A DNA stretch of 5,473 bases from Sulfurimonas sp. (GTDB lineage: Bacteria > Campylobacterota > Campylobacteria > Campylobacterales > Sulfurimonadaceae), in the NCBI GenBank assembly GCA_022712845.1, contig JAFLJV010000004.1:1-5473 (forward strand). The letters are read 5' to 3'. Positions within the stretch are counted from its first letter, which is position 1. Each line of letters begins with the position of its first letter. The notes under the pieces are model-generated. The model made no database searches and had not been told where the DNA came from. It worked only from the letters and a program-made list of their open reading frames with translations. The position numbers and the translations under genes were made by a program. Below are positions 1 through 5,140 of the stretch, in pieces.

Positions 1-547
1 GACCTGAGTTAAGGTTTGCTTTTAGCACAACGTCTCTAGTTGCTTGAGCTGGAGTAGTAAGTCCAGGTGCTATAGTGAGATTTGTAATAGGTGCTGTTGA
101 ATCAACGACACCTGTTTCAGTGTTTCTGAGCCAGCCTTGAACAATAAAACCATTATTATCAACAAAGTTTCCAGATGCATCAAATTTAAAATCACCAGCA
201 CGTGTATATTTATAAGTATTACCACCATCTGGAGAAATTATGTAAAAACCATCACCTTGGATAGCTACATCTGTATTTTTATCAGAGTTTTGAACTGAAC
301 CCTGAGAGAAGATACGGGTCATTGAGCTTATAGTAGAACCAAGCCCAACTTGCACAGGATTTTTACCACCAAGAGAGCCTTGTGGAGCTGTAGCAATTGC
401 CTTAGTTTGAGCTAGAAGATCTGAAAAATTGGCACGAGAATATTTATAACCTGTTGTATTAACATTTGCAATATTATTTGCTTCTATATCCATCGCTACT
501 TGATGCGATTGTAATCCGGATACACCGGCGAAAAGTGATTTTAACAT
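1..547 (-). CDS. flgE: Flagellar hook protein FlgE, N-terminal part (3' end outside window)
   Basis: Hook subunit: FlgE is exported by the flagellar type III system and polymerises into the curved hook joining rod to filament. Only the first 182 codons are inside the window; the frame is open to the left edge. The start ATG (547-545) gives the rod/hook N-terminus MLKSLFAGVSGLQSHQ, then the family signature around NNIANVNTTGYKYSRANF (residues 24-41). A linker with APQGSLGG (54-61) and VGLG (67-70) follows, and the start of the D1 domain with DVAIQGDGFYIISPDGG (93-109) and YTRAGDF (114-120). This matches the long Campylobacter/Helicobacter hook protein by memory of the family. An AAGGA ribosome site (554-558) lies 6 nt before the start. 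A sigma-54 promoter sits just upstream, so the gene can be expressed on its own as well as by read-through from the fliK operon. The C-terminal half, and so the full length, cannot be judged. Confidence 0.93.
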   Translation of the reverse strand, partial: MLKSLFAGVSGLQSHQVAMDIEANNIANVNTTGYKYSRANFSDLLAQTKAIATAPQGSLGGKNPVQVGLGSTISSMTRIFSQGSVQNSDKNTDVAIQGDGFYIISPDGGNTYKYTRAGDFKFDASGNFVDNNGFIVQGWLRNTETGVVDSTAPITNLTIAPGLTTPAQATRDVVLKANLNSG

Positions 548-578
548 TTTAAATCCTTTATTAGTATAGTAAAGATAC

Positions 579-597
579 AAAGCATTTAGTGTTCCAA
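579..597 (-). promoter_or_regulatory. Sigma-54 (-24/-12) promoter of flgE
   Basis: The minus strand reads TTGGAACACTAAATGCTTT. GG at 595-594 and GC at 583-582 are separated by exactly 10 nt, which is the invariant RpoN spacing, and the flanks (TTGGAAC, TGCTTT) fit the epsilonproteobacterial RpoN consensus. By the -12 position, transcription should start near 570, giving a leader of about 23 nt that carries the AAGGA ribosome site. RpoN with the FlgS/FlgR system drives hook genes in this group (established knowledge). Use of this site here is inferred. Confidence 0.85.
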
Positions 598-612
598 TTT
601 GTGTATAGTGAG

Positions 613-1869
613 TTATGCATCCATATTTAAGGCTTTTTGTAACATCTGATCTGCTGTTGTTATAGATTTTGAATTAGCATCAAAAGCTCTTTGCATTATA
701 ATAATTTCAGTTAGTCCAACTTCCATCCTTACATTTGAGCCTTCTAGTTTAAAATTTGTAATATCTGTACCTATGATGTTTTTACCATTTTCATCTTGAA
801 AAAATATAGCTTTACCACTATTAGATGATTCTTGAAAGCGAGATCCATTTATACGTTCTAAACCTCTATCATTTTGAAAATGATAAACTGCCACTTTACC
901 TATAGCACTTTGGAGACCATTTGAAAAAGTTGCTATCACTTCTGCATTTTTATTTATATCATAACCTAATAGTTCTCCAGAATTTAATCCATCTGTTTGA
1001 CTTGAACCTGAAAATGTACTATTACTTGATGTCACTCCTGTAAAATCTGAGCCTAAATCAATACTAACTGTACTACCATTATTATCAATTGATGAAAGAG
1101 TAGTTGAAAGCAAAGAACCATCACCGTTAAAATTTACTACACCACTTTGTGTATCATATGTTATAAGTCCATCTCTACTCTCTACAGTAGCTATAATATC
1201 CCAACTTGAGCCTTGAGCAGGTTGCACAGCACTCTTAGTAAATTGAAGTCTTAAATCATTTCTATTATCTTGCGAATCAATAACTTCAGCACTTATAACT
1301 CTTGTTACATCTTCTGAGCCTAAATTTCCACTAAAGGCTGCTGTTGTAGTTGGCTGTACTGCAACTATTAAATCTTTTGGAAAAATAAGTTTTTCTTGAG
1401 TATCTACCTCACCAAGATCAACATTTGCTAATTGCTCTGTTAATATACCATTATTTATATTTGGACCCATTGTTCCTAATACATAATAACCATCTTGTGT
1501 TACAAGGGCTCTATCTGCATCAAAGGTGAAACTTCCATCTCTAGTATAAAGTGGTTCTTCTTCCCCTTGAATACCAAACCATCCATCACCAAGTAATGCT
1601 AAATCTGTACTTAAATCACTTAATTGAAAAACACCTTTATGTTCGTCCATAACTACTGTATTTAATGTTGAACCAACACCAATACTACTATTTACACTTG
1701 ATGAAGCTGAAGTAGTATTTAGCATTTGTTCAAACATACTTGAGAACTCTGTAGAATACCCACGAAACCCTACTGTGCTTGTATTTGCTAAATTATCTGT
1801 AATAACATTAATAGCCTCTTGATGTGCTTTAATTCCATTTATTCCTGTATAAAAAGCCTGAGTCATCAT
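613..1869 (-). CDS. flgE2: FlgE-like flagellar hook/rod protein (FlgE2-type paralogue)
   Basis: Axial flagellar protein of the FlgE/FlgG family, 418 aa, complete. The N-terminal rod domain (residues about 4-43) has AFYTGINGIKAHQEAI and the signature DNLANTSTVGFRGY. The middle (about 87-132) has the FlgE core DLALLGDGWFGIQG, YTRDGSFTFDADRALVTQDGY. The C-terminal rod/hook domain (about 372-418) has LEGSNVRMEVGLTEIIIMQRAFDANSKSITTADQML. It follows flgD with an 11-nt gap; an AAGGG ribosome site (1876-1880) lies 6 nt before ATG 1869 and 9 nt before a second in-frame ATG at 1866, so the start could be either. It corresponds by position to the shorter FlgE homologue beside flgD in Helicobacter pylori and Campylobacter. 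It is clearly distinct from the hook gene next door, sharing the terminal signature but not the linker. The exact role (minor hook component, distal rod or hook junction) is not decided by the sequence; automatic annotation would simply call it FlgE. Confidence 0.9.
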   Translation of the reverse strand: MMTQAFYTGINGIKAHQEAINVITDNLANTSTVGFRGYSTEFSSMFEQMLNTTSASSSVNSSIGVGSTLNTVVMDEHKGVFQLSDLSTDLALLGDGWFGIQGEEEPLYTRDGSFTFDADRALVTQDGYYVLGTMGPNINNGILTEQLANVDLGEVDTQEKLIFPKDLIVAVQPTTTAAFSGNLGSEDVTRVISAEVIDSQDNRNDLRLQFTKSAVQPAQGSSWDIIATVESRDGLITYDTQSGVVNFNGDGSLLSTTLSSIDNNGSTVSIDLGSDFTGVTSSNSTFSGSSQTDGLNSGELLGYDINKNAEVIATFSNGLQSAIGKVAVYHFQNDRGLERINGSRFQESSNSGKAIFFQDENGKNIIGTDITNFKLEGSNVRMEVGLTEIIIMQRAFDANSKSITTADQMLQKALNMDA

Positions 1870-1880
1870 GATAAACCCTT

Positions 1881-2588
1881 TTAATAAACTTCTACAACAT
1901 CAGTTAGTGGAACATAACTTGAGCCAAGCTTTAAGTATGTTTTACCTTGTTCAAATCTAACTGACTCTATTGGGTACGCACCAAGTCTTGTACTCTCTTT
2001 ATCACCAAGCGGTGTATAATAATCAGATTTAACACGATATATACCACTCTCTACTTGATTTCCTTTATTATCAATTCCATTCCAATCAAACGCATATACC
2101 CCTGCATCTAATTTATCTACAGCAACATCATCTCCATTTGCATCTTTTTCTGTTATATCAATCTTTATGGTTGAAACTATATTGCCATCTAAATCGGTTA
2201 TGTCTACTGTTCCATTAGCTATATCTTCTGGAAAATATACTTCAAATTTTGAGATTGAACCTTCATCGTAAGAGATAGCATCACTTCCCAAGTCAGCTCT
2301 TTTTCCAATTGCAGAAATTGTTGAGAACTCTTGCGTACTTTGTAAAGATGCTGCTAACTCTTCTAATGCTTTATTTGTATTTGATGATGCTTCTAAAGCT
2401 GCTAATTGTGAAGTTTGGGTTAAAATTTCCCCACTGTCCATAGGTTCTGTTGGATCTTGATGTTGAAGCTGAACTAAAAGAAGTGTCATAAAATCATCTT
2501 TACCTAAAGCTGTTTTATCTTCCACTGTTTCAGTATAATCTATAGTACCGTTTGTAGCTAGGTTATCACCTACTGAATTAATTGCCAT
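1881..2588 (-). CDS. flgD: Flagellar hook assembly scaffold (hook cap) FlgD
   Basis: FlgD caps the tip of the growing hook and is needed for FlgE subunits to polymerise; it is discarded when the hook is finished. The 235-aa product has the diagnostic N-terminal block LGKDDFMTLLLVQLQHQDP (28-46) followed by TEPMDSGEILTQTSQLAALE (47-66). A linker helix follows, then an Ig/FnIII-like middle domain (about 112-190, with YFPEDIANGTVDITDLDGN and AGVYAFDWNGIDNKGNQVESGIY). A tudor-like C-terminus is likely (about 200-235, RLGAYPIESVRFEQG...VPLTDVVEVY). Length is normal for the family. It starts 10 nt after fliK stops, and its AAGGA ribosome site (2595-2599) overlaps the fliK TAA, so the two are probably translationally coupled. 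The Ig-like domain carries an acidic insertion (EKDANGDDVAVDKL, 147-160). Confidence 0.95.
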   Translation of the reverse strand: MAINSVGDNLATNGTIDYTETVEDKTALGKDDFMTLLLVQLQHQDPTEPMDSGEILTQTSQLAALEASSNTNKALEELAASLQSTQEFSTISAIGKRADLGSDAISYDEGSISKFEVYFPEDIANGTVDITDLDGNIVSTIKIDITEKDANGDDVAVDKLDAGVYAFDWNGIDNKGNQVESGIYRVKSDYYTPLGDKESTRLGAYPIESVRFEQGKTYLKLGSSYVPLTDVVEVY

Positions 2589-2598
2589 GATATATCCT

Positions 2599-4275
2599 TT
2601 ATGCGTAGTTTGGAACTACAATCTCTAAAGAGCTTAAAACTTCTTCGTTTAACTCTTCATTTTCAAAATAATTATACTTTTCATGAGCATCTTTCTCATT
2701 TTGTCTATGCTGTTGACTTTGATGTCCAGCATTAGTATCACTATTTTGTGAACTATTATTAAAGTTTAATGAAGCATTATTTATTCCACTATTATTTAAT
2801 TGTGTTCTTAACTCACTTACATTTGCTGCCAAAGTATTGATAGCCGCATTATTTGAACTTATATTTACATGTAAATTTTTACCACGTTGAACTATGGTTA
2901 AATCAACCTCACCAAGTCTTTGAGGGTTTAGTTGAATCTTTACTCTTGTAAATGGAGACTTATAATCCTCAATAGCACTTTTAACATCATTTGAGAGATA
3001 TTTAATCATCTGTTTTGCTTCATTTAATTTTACTTCAAAACTATCTGCTTTATGAGTTGTTAAACCATCTATTTTACCCGTAGTATTATTATCATTTTGT
3101 GATGAATCTCCATGAAGAAGTGCTTCTAAAGATTTTGAAATATTTGTTGTTGCTGTTGGAGCGATAACTTTAGCAGTAGCAACCGAAAAATCCGCTGTTA
3201 ATGCAGAATTTTTTAAAGATGGTTTTTCTCCACGAAGAAGAAGTTTTAATGTTTCATCAGCTTTTTCTTTTGGCGTTTTTTGAACTACTGTTATTGGATT
3301 ATTTACTTTTGTTTGAACTATTTGCTCTGTTGTAGCATGCTCTTTTGTTGCTTGAGCTTTAAAAAGTGGTGTTTCTTTTACTTCTTTTTGAGCCTTCATA
3401 AATTGTGCATCATTTTTTATCTCTTGTATCTGCTCTTTTTGAGATACAGGTGTTGTTTTAGGTATTGTTTCTTTTTCCACCATATGTGTACTCTGTACTT
3501 TTTTATCTTGGACTATATCTTTTATAGCATCTTTTTTATCAAAAACTATATCTTTAATAGTTTCTTTTTTATCTTGAACTATATCTTTAATAGCTTCTTT
3601 TTTATCTTGAACCACTTCTTTTATATCAGATACTACTACTTTTTTATCTTGAATAAGGTCTTTTAAGGTTGATACTTCCGCTTTAACTTCTTTTTGTAAA
3701 TTTTTATCATCTTGAATATTTAAAGCTTTAATATCTTTTGTTTGTAATTCAGATTTTGTTTTAACATTAGCTCTAACTTCTTCAACACTTATTTTACTAA
3801 TATCTATACCGAATTTTTTAGCAACTTCAACCAAGCCCTTAAGAGTTTTTGGTAGTTCTTTAATTGTAGCTTTTTTAAAACCATCACTATCCTGAATTTT
3901 ATCTTTTAAATAATTTTTTGCTTGTGCCACTAATGATTTTATCTCTGAAGTAGTTAAGTTTGCTACTGCTTTTGGATTTAACTCTAGTGGTTCCCCAGCT
4001 GTTTTAACAGGCGAAGAAATATTTTCATTTTTTAATAAAGATAAAAGAGAATCACTTTTTGAGGTTGATTTTAAATCTTTATCACCTTTTTTATCATCAA
4101 CTAAAGCTAAAATTAAAGAGCCATTTTGGATATCTTTAGAATCTTTTTTTTCGCTAACTCCTCTTAAGAGATCAGAAAAAGAGAGAGTTGGTTCTTCACT
4201 TGATGTTGATAAACCCAAGGGTGAAGATGTGGATGCAGATGAAGCTGTGTCATTTTTTAAATCTAATGAAATCAT
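2599..4275 (-). CDS. fliK: Flagellar hook-length control protein FliK
   Basis: FliK is a secreted ruler: its N-terminal part samples the hook during growth and its C-terminal domain switches the export gate (FlhB) from hook to filament substrates. The 558-aa product is divergent, Lys/Ser/Asn-rich and largely disordered-looking over residues 1-410, as usual for the family. The conserved C-terminal Flg_hook domain spans about 440-512, with VKIQLNPQRLGEVDLTIVQRG (445-465) and a helix NTLAANVSELRTQLNNSGI (480-498). A polar His/Gln/Glu tail (518-545) ends the protein. Residues 208-259 hold an 11-residue repeat with [IV][QF]DKK cores (separate entry). ATG 4275 is preceded by AGGAG (4282-4286) at 6 nt. 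It is the first gene of fliK-flgD-flgE2, the order seen in Helicobacter and Campylobacter, behind a sigma-54 promoter. Identity is based on the C-terminal domain plus context. Confidence 0.92.
   Translation of the reverse strand: MISLDLKNDTASSASTSSPLGLSTSSEEPTLSFSDLLRGVSEKKDSKDIQNGSLILALVDDKKGDKDLKSTSKSDSLLSLLKNENISSPVKTAGEPLELNPKAVANLTTSEIKSLVAQAKNYLKDKIQDSDGFKKATIKELPKTLKGLVEVAKKFGIDISKISVEEVRANVKTKSELQTKDIKALNIQDDKNLQKEVKAEVSTLKDLIQDKKVVVSDIKEVVQDKKEAIKDIVQDKKETIKDIVFDKKDAIKDIVQDKKVQSTHMVEKETIPKTTPVSQKEQIQEIKNDAQFMKAQKEVKETPLFKAQATKEHATTEQIVQTKVNNPITVVQKTPKEKADETLKLLLRGEKPSLKNSALTADFSVATAKVIAPTATTNISKSLEALLHGDSSQNDNNTTGKIDGLTTHKADSFEVKLNEAKQMIKYLSNDVKSAIEDYKSPFTRVKIQLNPQRLGEVDLTIVQRGKNLHVNISSNNAAINTLAANVSELRTQLNNSGINNASLNFNNSSQNSDTNAGHQSQQHRQNEKDAHEKYNYFENEELNEEVLSSLEIVVPNYA
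3499..3654 (-). repeat. 33-bp (11-residue) tandem repeat within fliK
   Basis: FliK residues 208-259 contain five [IV][QF]DKK cores, beginning at residues 208, 222, 233, 244 and 255; the last four are exactly 11 residues apart. Consensus unit: VQDKKEAIKDI. At DNA level the units at 3580-3612 and 3547-3579 differ at one base (gct versus act codon), the unit at 3514-3546 is more diverged, and 3499-3513 is a partial unit. Hydrophobic residues recur at unit positions 1, 8 and 11, a hendecad pattern compatible with a long amphipathic helix. Helix formation is inferred. Confidence 0.9.
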
Positions 4276-4281
4276 TGCTTG

Positions 4282-4286
4282 CTCCT
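4282..4286 (-). promoter_or_regulatory. Ribosome binding site of fliK
   Basis: AGGAG on the minus strand, 6 nt before ATG 4275. It fixes the fliK start and lies 4 nt beyond the leader hairpin, which leaves it single-stranded when the hairpin forms. Confidence 0.8.
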
Positions 4287-4290
4287 AGTT

Positions 4291-4309
4291 TCCCTATTTA
4301 AAAAAGGGA
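4291..4309 (-). other. Small hairpin in the fliK 5' leader
   Basis: On the minus strand TCCCT (4309-4305) pairs with AGGGA (4295-4291). After a T/T mismatch two further A-T pairs can close a 3-nt loop. If transcription starts near 4312, as the sigma-54 promoter predicts, the hairpin begins about 3 nt from the RNA 5' end. It could protect the message or influence ribosome access. The pairing is seen in the sequence; any function is speculative and the stem is short. Confidence 0.4.
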
Positions 4310-4320
4310 TTTTAGAATTT

Positions 4321-4339
4321 AAAGCATATTTCATACCAA
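4321..4339 (-). promoter_or_regulatory. Sigma-54 (-24/-12) promoter of the fliK-flgD-flgE2 operon
   Basis: The minus strand reads TTGGTATGAAATATGCTTT: GG at 4337-4336 and GC at 4325-4324 with the exact 10-nt RpoN spacing. It shares TTGG and ATGCTTT at the same offsets with the flgE promoter in this window. The predicted start is near 4312, with a leader of about 36 nt. This places the hook-length and hook-cap genes in the same RpoN-dependent class as the hook. Activator dependence (FlgR) is from knowledge of the group; no enhancer site could be assigned. Confidence 0.8.
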
Positions 4340-4423
4340 TTATTATTATAATTATTATTGAAATATTAAAATGGTATCATTTCATATGTTAAGTATATTA
4401 AAAAAATTACCGATATAAATCAT

Positions 4424-4675
4424 ATGAAAAAAAGAGTGATTTTACTATTCCCAGCACTATTGTTTGCTATTAGCCCTTTTGAAACTCCCCTTCCAAATAG
4501 CTTTAATACATCTTTATATAATACTAAAGAAACTAAGGAAAATATACAAGCATCAAAAAATAGCAAAATCACATGTAGATACATATGTAATAAAAGGGTA
4601 TACAATGAACAAAAAATTTCTGATGCTGTAGGGTTTTATAAAAAAACTAGGGATTATAACCTTAGTATTGATTGA
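4424..4675 (+). CDS. Small exported protein of unknown function with a CxxxC pair
   Basis: I do not recognise a named family. The 83-aa product begins MKKR followed by a hydrophobic stretch VILLFPALLFAI (5-16), a likely Sec signal peptide or N-terminal anchor. A polar, low-complexity linker (about 20-48) leads to a compact basic C-terminus: CRYICNKRVYNEQKISDAVG (51-70), FYKKTRDYN (71-79). C51 and C55 could form a disulfide or bind metal or heme, but CxxxC is not the CxxCH heme motif. The end, with a signal peptide and one short conserved-looking block, argues for a real gene rather than a chance frame. It is divergent from fliK and converges with the GGDEF-like gene, overlapping it by 14 bp. 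No good Shine-Dalgarno precedes the ATG. A possible -10, TATATT (4394-4399), would give a short leader but has no convincing -35. Its place beside the fliK promoter does not by itself imply a flagellar role. Confidence 0.6.
   Translation: MKKRVILLFPALLFAISPFETPLPNSFNTSLYNTKETKENIQASKNSKITCRYICNKRVYNEQKISDAVGFYKKTRDYNLSID
4640..4665 (-). terminator. Possible Rho-independent terminator of the GGDEF-like gene
   Basis: On the minus strand CTAAGG (4665-4660), a 7-nt loop and CCCTAG (4652-4647) form a 6-position stem with one A-C mismatch, followed directly by seven T (4646-4640). The 5' arm contains the TAA stop of the GGDEF-like gene. The geometry is right but the stem is weak, so this is tentative. 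The same DNA is inside the coding sequence of the convergent small gene. Confidence 0.35.
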
Positions 4676-5078
4676 AGCTATCTAAGCATAATAAATCATT
4701 TTTAAACTTAACACTTATAATATCTCTTAACTCTTCAACTAATTGTTCAGCATTTTCACCATCTTTAGGATAACTAACCATAAATGAATCTACATCTCTA
4801 GCAAAAAATTCACCAAACATATTTTTAACAATTTCAGCACCATACTTATCTGTATAAGGAAGTACAAAAAAGTATTCTGATTCAAAATTAATAATGGAAT
4901 CAGACGTTCTCAAAATTTCTATTAATGAACTGTCTATAACAGATTGTGAAACTGTAGAAAAATCACAATATAGCACCGTGAAGCTCTCTGCTCGATTTTC
5001 ATCAAGTCTTTCTGATATGCCTATATTTAAGTCAAGTAGTTGTTTAAAATTATTAAACCCAAAATGCACTCCAGCCAT
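4662..5078 (-). CDS. Short degenerate GGDEF-like domain protein
   Basis: The 138-aa product looks like a pared-down diguanylate cyclase domain. FTVLYCDFS (33-41) occupies the place of the metal-binding strand (usual LLxDxDxFK), with D39 kept and the second Asp replaced by S41. ILRTSDSIINFESEYFFVLP (55-74) aligns with the block before and through GGDEF: FESEY (65-69) stands where GGDEF should be, followed by the usual hydrophobic strand ending in Pro. YTDKYGAEIV (75-84) and SYPKDGENAEQLVEEL (102-117) match the later helix and the usual YPxDGxxxxxLL segment. The GGDEF loop is lost and the helical region between the first strand and the motif is shortened, so cyclase activity is not expected. 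It has no transmembrane segment, sensor domain or EAL domain, so it is probably cytoplasmic. ATG 5078 has a strong GAGGTGAT ribosome site (5081-5088). It starts 62 nt after the upstream PP-loop-type gene and may be cotranscribed with it. The assignment rests on motif spacing alone. Confidence 0.7.
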   Translation of the reverse strand: MAGVHFGFNNFKQLLDLNIGISERLDENRAESFTVLYCDFSTVSQSVIDSSLIEILRTSDSIINFESEYFFVLPYTDKYGAEIVKNMFGEFFARDVDSFMVSYPKDGENAEQLVEELRDIISVKFKNDLLCLDSFNQY

Positions 5079-5080
5079 AT

Positions 5081-5088
5081 ATCACCTC
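5081..5088 (-). promoter_or_regulatory. Strong ribosome binding site of the GGDEF-like gene
   Basis: GAGGTGAT on the minus strand, with GAGG 6 nt before ATG 5078. It is an almost full anti-16S match, stronger than the sites in front of the flagellar genes, and it fixes the start of this gene. Confidence 0.8.
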
Positions 5089-5113
5089 AACCTTTTAGAT
5101 TTTACTTTTACAA

Positions 5114-5119
5114 AGTATA
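5114..5119 (-). promoter_or_regulatory. Candidate -10 box upstream of the GGDEF-like gene
   Basis: TATACT on the minus strand, preceded by a T-rich run (TTTTTATATTTTTTTAG), resembles the epsilonproteobacterial housekeeping promoter, which has T-rich periodic DNA instead of a clear -35. It would start RNA near 5107, about 29 nt before the ATG. Such AT-rich matches are common in this genome, so the call is weak. Confidence 0.3.
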
Positions 5120-5140
5120 TCTAAAAAAATATAAAAAGTT

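Noticed and set aside
548..612. Terminator between flgE2 and flgE
   Set aside because: No stem followed by a T run on the minus strand; the gap holds only the sigma-54 promoter, leader and ribosome site of flgE.
3499..3654. Regularly spaced 33-bp repeats as a possible CRISPR array
   Set aside because: The repeats are contiguous with no spacers, are in frame, and encode an 11-residue protein repeat inside fliK.
3280..3666. Plus-strand open frame rich in Phe, Tyr, Leu and Cys
   Set aside because: It is the antisense of the Lys/Asp-rich fliK repeat region: AAA/GAT codons read backwards as TTT/ATC. No ribosome site, low complexity, and fliK is well supported on the other strand.
4340..4371. TTA-rich spacer as a microsatellite or phase-variable tract
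   Set aside because: The TTA units are interrupted and few, lie outside any coding frame and outside the promoter core, and are unremarkable in such AT-rich DNA.
4420..4605. Minus-strand open frame opposite the small exported gene
   Set aside because: Hydrophobic low-complexity product, no ribosome site. The plus-strand frame has the signal peptide and conserved-looking C-terminus.
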